The position numbers were made by a program, and so were the translations under genes. A DNA stretch of 64,000 bases from Nocardia niigatensis NBRC 100131 (lineage in GTDB: Bacteria > Actinomycetota > Actinomycetes > Mycobacteriales > Mycobacteriaceae). The notes beneath the pieces are model-generated. The model was not told the DNA's origin. It did not search any database and saw only the letters and a program-made list of their open reading frames with translations. Numbering within the stretch: the stretch's first letter is position 1; each line of letters opens with the position of its first letter. Below are positions 55,171 to 63,809 of this stretch, in pieces. The stretch spans positions 1-64,000 of the forward strand of contig NZ_BAGC01000002.1 in assembly GCF_000308655.1 (NCBI RefSeq), read 5' to 3'.

Positions 55171-56376
55171 ATGACTTACGACGTCGCAAGGGTGCGGGGC
55201 CTCATACCGTCCCTGGGCGACGGCTGGATCCACCTCGACCCGCAAGCGGGCATGTTGGTCCCGGATTCGGTATCCCGGGCCGTCTCAACAGGTTTCCGGA
55301 CCTCCGCCTTCTCGCACAGCAACCGGCACGCCGCCGCCCAGCGCAGCGCCGCGATCCTGGAGGCCGCGCGCGAGGCCGTCGCCGATCTCGTCGGCGGCGA
55401 TCCGGCGGGCGTGGTGCTCGGACCCGATCGCGCGGTGCTGCTGGCCTGGCTGGCCGAATCGCTGAGCTCCCGGCTGGGTCTGGGTACCGGGATCGTGCTG
55501 TCGCGTCTGGATGACGAAGCGAATGTCGCGCCGTGGCTGCGCATCGCGAATCGCTATGGCGCACACGTGCGCTGGGCGGAAGTGGAGATCGAGACCTGCG
55601 AGATGCCGGCCTGGCAGTTCGAGGAGCTCATCGGACCCACCGCCCGCCTGGTCGCGCTCACCGCCGCCTCACCCATCGTCGGCTCGGCGCCCGCGGTGCG
55701 GGTGGCCGCGGACCGCGTGCACGAGGTCGGCGGTCTGCTGGTCGCCGACTGTTTCGGCGCGGCGCCCTACGCGCTCATCGACATCGACGAACTCAATGCC
55801 GACGTGATCGCGCTGAGCGCACCCGCCTGGGGCGGCCCGCAGATCGGCGCGCTGGTCTTCCGCGATCCCGCGTTCCTGGACCGGATTCCGTCCATGTCGC
55901 TGAATCCCTATGCCAAGGGCGCGGAACGGCTCGAGGTGGGCGGCCACCAGTACGCCCTGCTGGCCGGCCTCACCACCTCCATCGACTACCTGGCCTCGCT
56001 CGACGAGCGCGCCGAGGGCACCCGGCGCGAACGCCTGGAGGTGTCGATCACGTCCCTGCAGGACTACCACGACCATCTCTTCGAGCACCTGATGTCGGTG
56101 CTCGACACCATCCCCAACCTGACCGTCATCGGCCGGGCCTCCACCCGCATCCCGACGGTGAGCTTCACCATCTCCGGGATGCAGGCGGAGAAGGTCTCGG
56201 CCAAGCTGGCCGACGCCCGCATCGGCACGCTGAGCGGCTCCCATGGCGGCAGCCGCCTGCTCGACGCCCTGGGCGTCAACGACGAGGGCGGCGCCGTGAC
56301 CATCGGACTCGCGCCCTACACAACGAAATTCGAGATCGACCAGCTCGGTCGCGCGCTGGCGGCCCTGGACACCTAG
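55171..56376 (+). CDS. Class-V aminotransferase-fold protein without the PLP lysine (Rv3778c homologue)
   Basis: 401 residues from a leaderless ATG at 55171. The overall plan is that of cysteine-desulfurase-like class-V aminotransferases (HLDPQAGMLVPDSV at the start, LLVADCFGAAPYALIDI before the active site, a C-terminal SHGGSRLLDALGV). In active relatives the cofactor lysine lies in a motif like S-x-x-K-x-x-G-P. Here the aligned stretch is SAPAWGGPQIGALVF with Ala219 in that place, and the usual Asp-Ala-Gln before it is Asp-Cys-Phe. So it probably does not form the normal PLP Schiff base. Order next to bpa and the quinone oxidoreductase gene is as in mycobacteria, where the homologue is also only named by similarity. 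Confidence 0.85.
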   Translation: MTYDVARVRGLIPSLGDGWIHLDPQAGMLVPDSVSRAVSTGFRTSAFSHSNRHAAAQRSAAILEAAREAVADLVGGDPAGVVLGPDRAVLLAWLAESLSSRLGLGTGIVLSRLDDEANVAPWLRIANRYGAHVRWAEVEIETCEMPAWQFEELIGPTARLVALTAASPIVGSAPAVRVAADRVHEVGGLLVADCFGAAPYALIDIDELNADVIALSAPAWGGPQIGALVFRDPAFLDRIPSMSLNPYAKGAERLEVGGHQYALLAGLTTSIDYLASLDERAEGTRRERLEVSITSLQDYHDHLFEHLMSVLDTIPNLTVIGRASTRIPTVSFTISGMQAEKVSAKLADARIGTLSGSHGGSRLLDALGVNDEGGAVTIGLAPYTTKFEIDQLGRALAALDT

Positions 56377-56380
56377 GGCG

Positions 56381-57373
56381 CTAGAGCTCGCGGATCTGCA
56401 GGATCACCTTGCCGACCGTCTCGTCGGAGTCCAGTAGCCGGTGCGCCTCGGCGGCGTCGGTGACCGGAACCTCGGCCGACACCACCGGCACCACCGTCCC
56501 GTCCGACACCAGCGGCCACAGGTGGCGGCGCAGCTCGGTGATGATCTCCGACTTGGATCCACGCCCCGTCTCGGGCCGCCGCCGCAGATTGGTGGCGTGA
56601 ATCGAGCCCCGCTTGCCCAGCAGCACGGCCAGATTCAATTCGGCCTTGACCCCGCCCTGCATGCCGATCACCACCAGGTGCCCGTCCTCGGCGAGCGCCT
56701 CCACATTCCGCTCCAGATACGCCGCGCCCATATTGTCGAGAATGATGTCCGCGCCGGGATATTCGCTGTGCAGCGTGGTCACGAAATCGTGCTCGCGATA
56801 ATTGATCAGCACCGTCGCGCCCAATTCCGCGCACCGGTCCAGCTTGTACTGCGAACCTGCCGTGACCGCGACCCGCGCGCCCAGCGCCCGCGCCACCTGG
56901 ATGGCGTGCGTGCCGATACCGCTGCCGCCGCCGTGAATCAGGAGCAACTGCCCGCTGTGCATTCCCGCGGTCATCACCAGGTTGGACCAGACCGTGGCGG
57001 CCACCTCCGGCAGCGCCGCCGCGGCGGCCACATCCAGTCCCTCCGGCACCGGGAGCAGCTGGGTCGCGGGCGCGACCACCCGCTCGGCGTAGCCGCCGCC
57101 GGACAGCAGCGCGCACACCGGATCGCCCGGATGCCAATCCCGCACCCCCGGGCCGACTTCCGCGACAGTTCCGGACACCTCGAGGCCCAAAATCTCGCTG
57201 GCGCCCGGCGGCGGCGGATAGAAACCCTGCCGCTGCAGCAGGTCCGCGCGATTCACCCCCGCGGCCACCACATCGATCGCCACCTCGCCCGGTCCGGGCG
57301 CGGGCAGGTCGTCCACCTGCGCCCATTTCATGACCTCGGGCCCACCGAAACCGTCGAGCGTCACCGCATACAT
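56381..57373 (-). CDS. NAD(P)H-dependent quinone oxidoreductase (Rv3777 homologue)
   Basis: 330 residues, zinc-free medium-chain dehydrogenase of the PIG3/quinone-oxidoreductase group. Seen: AAGVNRADLLQRQGFYPPPPG, GLEVSGTVAEVG, the cofactor loop IHGGGSGIGTHAIQVA and NLRRRPETGRGSKSEII, which is typical of this group. It reduces quinones or enone compounds with NADPH. It is convergent with the aminotransferase-like gene, 4 bases apart, and keeps its mycobacterial location. Confidence 0.92.
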   Translation of the reverse strand: MYAVTLDGFGGPEVMKWAQVDDLPAPGPGEVAIDVVAAGVNRADLLQRQGFYPPPPGASEILGLEVSGTVAEVGPGVRDWHPGDPVCALLSGGGYAERVVAPATQLLPVPEGLDVAAAAALPEVAATVWSNLVMTAGMHSGQLLLIHGGGSGIGTHAIQVARALGARVAVTAGSQYKLDRCAELGATVLINYREHDFVTTLHSEYPGADIILDNMGAAYLERNVEALAEDGHLVVIGMQGGVKAELNLAVLLGKRGSIHATNLRRRPETGRGSKSEIITELRRHLWPLVSDGTVVPVVSAEVPVTDAAEAHRLLDSDETVGKVILQIREL

Positions 57374-57489
57374 GAAAACGAGCCTACGACCGGAGCTCGC
57401 CGATTACTGTCAGGCCGTCCTCGGCGGCGGCCCAGCATCCTCTCAGCATCGGCCGTCACCGTGGACGGAGGCATTCGAGAGGAGATTCC

Positions 57490-57600
57490 ATGATCACCAC
57501 CCTGGCCGTCCTCGGCGGCATGGTCATCCTGGCTGCAATGGCGATGTCCGGATTCATCGCCACCGATGCGCCGCGTGCTCTGGTCCGCGTCCGAAAGTAA
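57490..57600 (+). CDS. Small membrane peptide (36 residues)
   Basis: ATG at 57490 follows GAGAGGAGATTCC, a strong ribosome site. The peptide is one hydrophobic helix (ITTLAVLGGMVILAAMAMSG, residues 2-21) followed by a basic tail rich in Arg ending RVRK, positive inside. It lies 47 bases before the lactate-oxidase-like gene on the same strand. No family is recognised. The ribosome site and clean single-span layout argue for a real gene; its size makes proof by eye impossible. Confidence 0.55.
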   Translation: MITTLAVLGGMVILAAMAMSGFIATDAPRALVRVRK

Positions 57601-57647
57601 TTTCGACCCCCTCCGCTCGGGCGTGGAAGGTACTAGCGTTCCGGAAC

Positions 57648-58826
57648 ATGAGCAGTTTCGTCGATTTCCAGAACGAGATCTATCTCTCCGGCCTCGCGGG
57701 CATCGTCCCGGCGCTACCCATGACGGCGGCGGGCCTGGAGCAGAAGGCTCGGGAGGTACTGGATCCGGCGGCCTTCGCTTATGTGGCGGGCAGCGCGTCC
57801 GCCGAACGCACGGCGCACGCCAATCTCGCCGCCTTCGAACGGTACCGGCTGCTGCCGCGCGTGCTGCGCGGCGCCAGCGGACCCGGCGTCCGCGATCTGT
57901 CGGTCGAGGTGCTCGGAACCCATTTGGCCGCACCGATTCTCACCGCGCCCATCGGCGTGCTCGGGCTGCTGCGGGACCGCGGCGAGACCCTGGTCGCCGA
58001 GGTGACCCGGGAACTGGGCATCGGCATGTGCCTGTCCACCGCCGCCTCCTCCACCATCGAGGAGGTCGGCGCGCGGGCCGGCGACTGGTGGTATCAGCTG
58101 TACTGGCCCGATGACATGGAGCTGGCCCGCTCCTTCGTCGAGCGCGCCGAGGAGGCCGGCGCCAAGGCCATCGTCGTCACCGCCGACACCCCGAGTCTGG
58201 GCTGGCGCCCGCGCGACCTGCAGTTCGGGCACCTGCCGTTCCTACAGGGCAAGGGCATCGCCAACTATCTGTCCGATCCGGTCTTCCGCGCCAAGCTCAG
58301 CGCCCCGCCCGAGCAGAGCGAGGAGGCCATGCGCGCCGCCGTGCTCACCTGGATCGGGCTGTTCGGCAACCACAGTCTGCGCCCGCCCGACATCGCCCGG
58401 CTGCGCGACTGGACCCAGCTGCCCATCGCGGTGAAGGGCGTGCTGCATCCCGACGACGCCCGCCAGGTGGTGGACGCGGGCGCGGACGCGGTGGTGGTGA
58501 GCAATCACGGCGGCCGGCAGGTGGACGGGGCGGTCGGTGCGCTGGACGCGCTGCCCACCATCGTGGCCACCGTCGGCGATCGCGCGGATGTGCTGTTCGA
58601 CTCCGGGATCCGCACCGGCTCCGATGTCATGATCGCGCTCTCGCTGGGCGCCAAGGCCGTCCTCTACGGCCGCCCCTGGGTGTACGGTCTCGGCTTGGCC
58701 GGAGCCGACGGCGTGCGCCACGCGCTGCGCTGCCTGCTCGCGGATTTCGATGCGGCCATGGGACTTTCGGGCTGCACCAGCCTGCACGACCTGAGCCGGA
58801 CCATGATCTCGACCTATCGCGCCTAG
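57648..58826 (+). CDS. FMN-dependent alpha-hydroxy-acid oxidase, lactate 2-monooxygenase-like
   Basis: 392 residues from the ATG at 57648; a TAGCGT hexamer 8 bases before it suggests a leaderless mRNA. The TIM-barrel family marks are present: the N-terminal FAYVAGSASAERT, PILTAPIGVLGLL, the Tyr in YQLYWP, KGVLHPDDA with its Lys, and the catalytic SNHGGRQVDGA, then DSGIRTGSDVMIAL and YGRPWVYGL for FMN phosphate. The length and the GFGHL-like loop (QFGHLPFLQGKGIANYLSDP) fit lactate 2-monooxygenase of mycobacteria rather than membrane-bound LldD. Substrate is inferred from the family. Confidence 0.88.
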   Translation: MSSFVDFQNEIYLSGLAGIVPALPMTAAGLEQKAREVLDPAAFAYVAGSASAERTAHANLAAFERYRLLPRVLRGASGPGVRDLSVEVLGTHLAAPILTAPIGVLGLLRDRGETLVAEVTRELGIGMCLSTAASSTIEEVGARAGDWWYQLYWPDDMELARSFVERAEEAGAKAIVVTADTPSLGWRPRDLQFGHLPFLQGKGIANYLSDPVFRAKLSAPPEQSEEAMRAAVLTWIGLFGNHSLRPPDIARLRDWTQLPIAVKGVLHPDDARQVVDAGADAVVVSNHGGRQVDGAVGALDALPTIVATVGDRADVLFDSGIRTGSDVMIALSLGAKAVLYGRPWVYGLGLAGADGVRHALRCLLADFDAAMGLSGCTSLHDLSRTMISTYRA

Positions 58827-58867
58827 GCCGAGGAGGAGCGATCAAACACCGTCACGACAACGAGCCG

Positions 58868-59374
58868 GTGGCCGAGTCCGGGGGCCGGGCCGAACCGCGG
58901 TGGCTCACCGCCGAGCAGCAGCGCGCCTGGCGGGCCTACATGGACGGCAGTCAGCGGCTCATGGCCGACCTCAATCGGCAGCTGCAACGCGACTGCGATC
59001 TGTCCTTCGCCGACTACCGCATCCTGGTGAAGCTCTCCGAGGCCCCAGGCCGCGCCCTGCGCATGAGCGATCTCGCCGACGGCGTGCTCTCCTCCCGCAG
59101 CCGCCTCACCCACCAGATCCGGCGGATGGAGGCCCAGCAGATGGTCCGCCGCATCGCCTGCGAGGACGACGGCCGCGGCGTGCTCGCCCAGCTCACCGAG
59201 GAGGGGCTGCGCCGCCTGCGCGCCGCCGCCCCCGGCCACGTCGCCGCGGTGCGCCGCTTCTTCGTGGATCTGCTCACACCCCAGCAGCTGGCCGCCGTGG
59301 CCGCCGCCCTGGACCTGGTGAACGAGGCCGCTCACCACCGCGCCGGCGCCCGCGCGACCGCCGATCTGGACTGA
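58868..59374 (+). CDS. MarR-family transcriptional regulator (second)
   Basis: 168 residues from the GTG at 58868, which has no ribosome site. The frame stays open upstream to an ATC at 58841 that directly follows GAGGAGGAG, so a non-standard start giving nine more residues is conceivable. The winged helix is clear (LSFADYRILVKLSEAPGRALRMSDLADGVLSS with SRLTHQIRRMEAQQMVRR and the wing CEDDGRGVLAQLTEEG). It follows the lactate-oxidase-like gene by 41 bases and may regulate it. Confidence 0.85.
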   Translation: MAESGGRAEPRWLTAEQQRAWRAYMDGSQRLMADLNRQLQRDCDLSFADYRILVKLSEAPGRALRMSDLADGVLSSRSRLTHQIRRMEAQQMVRRIACEDDGRGVLAQLTEEGLRRLRAAAPGHVAAVRRFFVDLLTPQQLAAVAAALDLVNEAAHHRAGARATADLD

Positions 59375-59439
59375 CGACCCCACCCCGAACCCCGAGCAGG
59401 AGGCAGACCGCACACGCCATCAGTTAGGATCGAACGCCT

Positions 59440-59524
59440 GGAAGCGTGGCAGAGCGGCCGAATGCACTCGCCTTGAAAGCGAGCGTCGTGAAAACGACCG
59501 GGGGTTCAAATCCCTCCGCTTCCG
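59440..59524 (+). tRNA. tRNA-Ser (UGA)
   Basis: Acceptor GGAAGCG (59440-59446) pairs with CGCTTCC (59517-59523), discriminator G. The anticodon loop CTTGAAA is closed by CTCGC/GCGAG and gives anticodon TGA (59474-59476). The variable arm is long, as in class II tRNAs, and the T loop GTTCAAAT is standard. CCA is not encoded. Confidence 0.95.
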
Positions 59525-59603
59525 CTAGAACCCGCGGGTGGACAAGGCTTTTCGAGCCGAGAACTCCTGCGCGGTCATCGCCGTCGACGGATGAGGGTGC
59601 GCG

Positions 59604-60653
59604 GTGCGGAGCTGGATCGGCATGGGTCTCGCCATCCTCGCCCTGCACATCCTCGGCTGGGGCACCCTGCTACTGGTCGTGGTGCCCGGCCATCATGTGG
59701 TGCAGGGCTCGGTGTTCGGCGCCGGCCTGGGCATCACCGCCTACACCCTCGGCATGCGGCATGCCTTCGACGCCGATCACATCGCCGCCATCGACAACAC
59801 CACGCGAAAGCTGGTGGCCGAGAGCGGCCGTGTCAGGTCGCACACCGTCGGATTCTGGTTCGCGCTCGGCCATTCCAGCATCGTGTTCGTGATGGTGGCG
59901 CTGCTGGCGCTGGGCGTGCGGGCGCTGGCCGGCTCGCTCGCGGACGAGGGCTCGGGCCTGCACCGCTGGACCGGACTCTGGGGCACCAGCATCTCCGGAA
60001 GCTTCCTGATCGCCATCGGACTGCTGAATCTGGTTTCCCTGGCCGGGATCTGGAAGGTGTACCGGCGCATGCGCGGCGGCGACTTCGACGAGGCGCGGCT
60101 GGAACGCGCGCTCGCCGAGCGCGGCGCGCTCAACCGGATGCTCGGCCCGGTGGTGAAGCTGGTGCGCCGGCCGTGGCAGATGTACCCGGCCGGGCTGCTG
60201 TTCGGACTGGGCTTCGACACCGTCACCGAGGTCGGCCTGCTGGTCATCGCGGGCGGCGCGGCCGCCACCGGATTGCCCTGGTACACGATTCTCGTACTGC
60301 CGCTGCTGTTTTCGGCGGGCATGGCGCTGTTCGACGCCCTCGACGGCGCGTTCATGAGCTACGCCTACGACTGGGCCTTCGCCCGGCCGGTGCGCCGGAT
60401 CTACTACAACTTGGTGATCACCGGGCTGTCGGTCGCGGTGGCGCTGCTCATCGGCACCCAGGAGATCGTCGCGCTGCTGGTCGAAAAGCTGAACATCACC
60501 TCAGGTTTCGTGGCGTGGATCGGCAACCTGGATCTGAGCGGCCTCGGCTACCTCGTGGTGGGGTTGTTCGTGCTCACCTGGACGGTGGCGCTGGCGGTAT
60601 GGCGGTTCACCGATATCGAGGCCCGCTGGGAACGCGATCTCGTCTCGGACTGA
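59604..60653 (+). CDS. Nickel/cobalt transporter, HoxN/NixA (NiCoT) family
   Basis: 349 residues from the GTG at 59604. Eight membrane helices; the signature RHAFDADHIAAIDN in helix 2 carries the HxxxxDH metal-selectivity motif, followed by FWFALGHSSIVF, LGFDTVTEVGLL and LFDALDGAFM, the other conserved NiCoT motifs. It is a single-component, proton-driven importer of Ni2+ or Co2+ in the plasma membrane. No urease, hydrogenase or cobalamin gene is near, so the metal choice cannot be told. No riboswitch was seen in the 79 bases after the tRNA gene. Confidence 0.95.
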   Translation: MRSWIGMGLAILALHILGWGTLLLVVVPGHHVVQGSVFGAGLGITAYTLGMRHAFDADHIAAIDNTTRKLVAESGRVRSHTVGFWFALGHSSIVFVMVALLALGVRALAGSLADEGSGLHRWTGLWGTSISGSFLIAIGLLNLVSLAGIWKVYRRMRGGDFDEARLERALAERGALNRMLGPVVKLVRRPWQMYPAGLLFGLGFDTVTEVGLLVIAGGAAATGLPWYTILVLPLLFSAGMALFDALDGAFMSYAYDWAFARPVRRIYYNLVITGLSVAVALLIGTQEIVALLVEKLNITSGFVAWIGNLDLSGLGYLVVGLFVLTWTVALAVWRFTDIEARWERDLVSD

Positions 60654-60699
60654 TGGTTCAGGTGACCGCCGACCGGCGGTTTCTGGTAAATGTGGCGGG

Positions 60700-61749
60700 G
60701 TGGCCAGCCGTCGCATCGCGAGTCGCTTGTTCGGTGCCTTCGCGAGCGCTGCCCTGCTGGCCGGCGCGGCGACCGTGGAAGCCCCACTCGCGCTGACCGA
60801 TCCACCCGCCGAGACCGGCTCCAACGAGGAATCCGCGCCGGGCGTCGATCCGGTCCACCCCGCGCAGGCGCGCATCGAACGGGTCGAGACCGTGGCCGGG
60901 AGGCTGCTGGCCGTCTTCGTCGCCTCCCCGGCGATGGGCCGCACGGTCGAGGTGCAGGTGCTGCTCCCCGCTGAGCACGACAGCCCGCGTCCGACCCTCT
61001 ACATGCTCGATGGCCGCAGTGCCGCAGCCGATGTCAACAACTGGACCGCCCGCGGCGGCGCGCTGTCCTTCTTCGCCGACAAGAACGTGAACGTGGTCTT
61101 CACCCTCGGTGGTCCCGCCAGCTACTACACGGACTGGCAGCGCAGCGATCCGAAACTGGGCACCAATCGCTGGGAGACCTTCCTGACCCGCGAGCTGCCA
61201 CCGCTCATCGACGCCCGCTTCGGCGGGGACGGCAGAAACGGGCTGGAGGGCGTCTCCATGGGCGCGGAGGCGGCCATGATGCTGGTTACCCGCAATCCGG
61301 GCCTGTATCGCGCGGTGGCGGCGCACAGCGGCTGCTACGCAATGAGTTCCGACTTCGGGCAGGCGCAGGCGCGCGCCGTGATCGGGACCTTCGGCGGCGA
61401 TCCGGACAATATGTTCGGCCCGTCCGACGATCCCCAGTGGGCCGACCACGATGTGATGGCCCGCGCGGAAGCCCTGCGCGGCAAGGCGATCTACCTGTCG
61501 TCCGGCAGCGGACTACCAGGGGAACATGACACCCCGGGCAATCCGGACCTGCGCAGCGCGGTGCTGTTCGGCGGGCCCATCGAGGCGGGCGCCGACATGT
61601 GCACCCGCCAATTGGCCGACCGGCTGGCGCAATTGGCGATCCCGGCGACGGTCGAGCGGCGGCCCACCGGCACGCACTCCTGGCCCTACTGGGCCGACGA
61701 ACTGCCCCGCTCCTGGCCGACCATGGCCGCGGGACTGGGCATCGGCTAG
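60700..61749 (+). CDS. Antigen-85-like secreted esterase / mycolyltransferase
   Basis: 349 residues from the GTG at 60700. Residues 1-28 look like a signal peptide (FGAFASAALLAGAATVEAPLA). The mature part follows the antigen 85 plan: PTLYMLDGR, GGPASYYTDWQRSDP, WETFLTRELPPLI, the nucleophile elbow EGVSMGAEAAM and the C-terminal His in GTHSWPYWADELP. Antigen 85 enzymes move mycolates between trehalose mycolates and arabinogalactan outside the membrane. The trehalose-contact details differ from classic Ag85, so it may be a mycolyltransferase or a related esterase. It is outside the fadD32 cluster, next to the metal transporter. Confidence 0.85.
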   Translation: MASRRIASRLFGAFASAALLAGAATVEAPLALTDPPAETGSNEESAPGVDPVHPAQARIERVETVAGRLLAVFVASPAMGRTVEVQVLLPAEHDSPRPTLYMLDGRSAAADVNNWTARGGALSFFADKNVNVVFTLGGPASYYTDWQRSDPKLGTNRWETFLTRELPPLIDARFGGDGRNGLEGVSMGAEAAMMLVTRNPGLYRAVAAHSGCYAMSSDFGQAQARAVIGTFGGDPDNMFGPSDDPQWADHDVMARAEALRGKAIYLSSGSGLPGEHDTPGNPDLRSAVLFGGPIEAGADMCTRQLADRLAQLAIPATVERRPTGTHSWPYWADELPRSWPTMAAGLGIG

Positions 61750-61783
61750 TCCGGGCCGGCCGGCCGATCGCGATCGGCCGCGG

Positions 61784-62863
61784 TCAGCCGAGGAATCGCG
61801 CGATGGTCTCGGGATCGGTGGCGAAATGCAGGAAGGCGTCGTTCTCGTGCGGGTCGCCCGCGGTGACGCGCACGCCGTCCGCGCCGTAGGGCCGGATGAT
61901 GACGCCCGCCTCGGTGCTCGCCGCGCCGTACTCGGCGCTGCGGTCACCCAGCGGCAGCCAGATGAAGTTGGAGTGGCTCACCGGCACCCGGTAGCCCGCC
62001 GCGAGCAGCGCCTGCCGCATGCGATCGCGTTCGGCCACAACGGCATCGGTGCGTTCCAGTAGCTCGTGCCGCGCCTCCAGCGAGGCGATGGCCGCCGCCT
62101 GCGCCACCCGGCTCACACTGAACGGGATGTGCACCTTCATGAGCGCGGTGATCACCTCGGGGGCGCCGACCGCGTACCCGACGCGCAGCCCGGCCAGGCC
62201 GTACGCCTTCGAAAACGTGCGCAGCACCAGCACATTCGGGCGGGTGCGGCCCAGCTCGACGCCGTCGGGGAAGTCCTCGGCGGGCATCCGCAGGTACTCG
62301 AAGTAGGCCTCGTCCAGCACCACCAGCACGTCCGCGGGCACCCGGTCGAGGAACTCGACGATCTCCGCCTTGCCGCGGGCGGTGCCGGTCGGATTGTTCG
62401 GGTTGCAGACGAAGACCACCCGGGTGTTCGGGGTGATGGCCGCCGCCAAAGCGTCCAGATCATGGGTGAATTCGCCGTCCAGCGGCACCTGGACCGCCTT
62501 GGCGCCCGCCACCTGGGCGACGATCGGGTACGCCTCGAACGAGCGCCACGCGAACAGCACCTCGTCCTCGGGATCGCGGCAGGTGATCTGCACCAGCTCC
62601 TGGCACAGTGCCACGCTGCCGCAACCGGCCGCCACGTTCTCGAGCTCCACACCCAGGAAATCCGCGAGGGCGCCGCGCAATTCGATGGCGTGGTTGTCCG
62701 GGTACCGGTTGGACAGCTCGACGGCCTCGGTGATCGCCTTGGTCACCGACGGCAGCGGCGGGAAGGTGGTCTCGTTGCTGGCCAGTTTCACCGCGCCGGG
62801 GTGCGTCTTGCCGGCGACGTACGCCGGGATGGCATCGAGGTCCGGGCGAATGTGCGCGCTCAC
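61784..62863 (-). CDS. pat: Aromatic/histidinol-phosphate-type aminotransferase Pat (Rv3772 homologue)
   Basis: 359 residues, fold-type I PLP enzyme of the HisC group. The substrate lead LASNETTFPP, GCGSVALCQELVQ, VCNPNNPTGT, the cofactor-binding LDEAYFEY (Asp, Tyr) and FSKAYGLAGLRVGY with the PLP lysine are present. The M. tuberculosis homologue Rv3772 acts as a phenylalanine/aromatic aminotransferase; gene order (61-57 kb matches Rv3772-Rv3777) supports pat rather than hisC. The GTG start is 6 bases from a TAGGGT hexamer (minus strand, 62870-62875), suggesting a leaderless mRNA. Confidence 0.92.
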   Translation of the reverse strand: MSAHIRPDLDAIPAYVAGKTHPGAVKLASNETTFPPLPSVTKAITEAVELSNRYPDNHAIELRGALADFLGVELENVAAGCGSVALCQELVQITCRDPEDEVLFAWRSFEAYPIVAQVAGAKAVQVPLDGEFTHDLDALAAAITPNTRVVFVCNPNNPTGTARGKAEIVEFLDRVPADVLVVLDEAYFEYLRMPAEDFPDGVELGRTRPNVLVLRTFSKAYGLAGLRVGYAVGAPEVITALMKVHIPFSVSRVAQAAAIASLEARHELLERTDAVVAERDRMRQALLAAGYRVPVSHSNFIWLPLGDRSAEYGAASTEAGVIIRPYGADGVRVTAGDPHENDAFLHFATDPETIARFLG

Positions 62864-63016
62864 CCCTCCACCCTATGTCCCGTCCGCCTGCGGCCGTCCC
62901 GGGGTGTCGTCTGGTTTGCCGATCGGGACATACGTGTGCCCGAATGGGGCTCGGCCGGAATATCTCCGGCTTATCTGACCTCGGGAAAGATTTATCTCGT
63001 TTTTACCTGGCGCCAC

Positions 63017-63022
63017 TACAGT
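63017..63022 (+). promoter_or_regulatory. -10 element for a leaderless transcript
   Basis: TACAGT followed by exactly 6 bases and the ATG at 63029, with no ribosome site. Confidence 0.55.
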
Positions 63023-63028
63023 GGCCCT

Positions 63029-63721
63029 ATGTCGGGCATTTATCGAGAACTCGCCCCTGTGCACGACACCACCACTGTTCCGCTTCGGGTTCTGGAACCC
63101 GAGGGGCACGCGCGCGGCGGCATCGTGGTGTTGCACGAATCACGTGAATTCACCGAGCCATTGCTGGATCTCATGCGTGCACTCGCCGACGACGGCTGGA
63201 CCGTGATCGCGCCGGAGCTCTTCCACCGTCCCGCCAACGGCGGCGCCGCGGAAGCCGTCTTCGGGGACGAGCTCTTCGCCGATTTCGACGCCTGCTTCGA
63301 GTGGCTCACCGGACACGGGGTCTTCAGCGACTGCGTCGGCGTCCTCGGCTTCGACTCCGCCGGCACCGCCGCCGCACTGGTCGCCACCAACCGCCGCATC
63401 GGCGCCGCGGTGAGCGTCGCCGCCCCCGGCATCGAGACCCCGCTCACCCCGGAGGCCGTCGCCCTCCTCGCCGCCGCCCCCGCCTTCCAGGCGCCCTGGC
63501 TCGGCCTCTTCGGCGAGGACGACCCCCTGACCCCGCCCGATCAGGTCGACCGCCTGCGCGAGGCCGCCGCCCGCGCCGACGTCGCCACCCTGGTGGTCAC
63601 CTACCCCGGCCTCCACCACCGCCCCGACCAACCCGGTTTCGACCCCGCCGCCCACGAGGACGACTCGGTCCTCGACGCCCAGACCAGAATCTATGAATGG
63701 TTCGACTCGCACCTACGCTGA
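63029..63721 (+). CDS. Dienelactone-hydrolase-like alpha/beta hydrolase
   Basis: 230 residues. The layout is that of the dienelactone hydrolase family: GGIVVLHESREF (oxyanion strand), WTVIAPELFHR, DCVGVLGFDSAG, the acid in GLFGEDDPLTPP and the His in YPGLHHRP. In true dienelactone hydrolases the elbow is G-F-C-x-G-G with a Cys nucleophile; here it is G-F-Asp109-Ser110-A-G, so the nucleophile would have to be Ser110 in a shifted frame of the motif, or the protein is altered in function. Substrate is unknown. It is followed by two tRNA genes. Confidence 0.83.
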   Translation: MSGIYRELAPVHDTTTVPLRVLEPEGHARGGIVVLHESREFTEPLLDLMRALADDGWTVIAPELFHRPANGGAAEAVFGDELFADFDACFEWLTGHGVFSDCVGVLGFDSAGTAAALVATNRRIGAAVSVAAPGIETPLTPEAVALLAAAPAFQAPWLGLFGEDDPLTPPDQVDRLREAAARADVATLVVTYPGLHHRPDQPGFDPAAHEDDSVLDAQTRIYEWFDSHLR

Positions 63722-63809
63722 CCAGCCGATTTGGCCTATTGGTCACCCGCTGTGTAATCTTCTGTCCCGGCGGTTCGAAAGGAACCGGCGCCCTCGAAGA
63801 GGGGCACCA

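Noticed and set aside
57374..57489. Extension of the lactate-oxidase gene upstream to 57330
   Set aside because: The frame is open, but the extension crosses the quinone oxidoreductase start and a supported small gene, and the family N-terminus begins at 57648.
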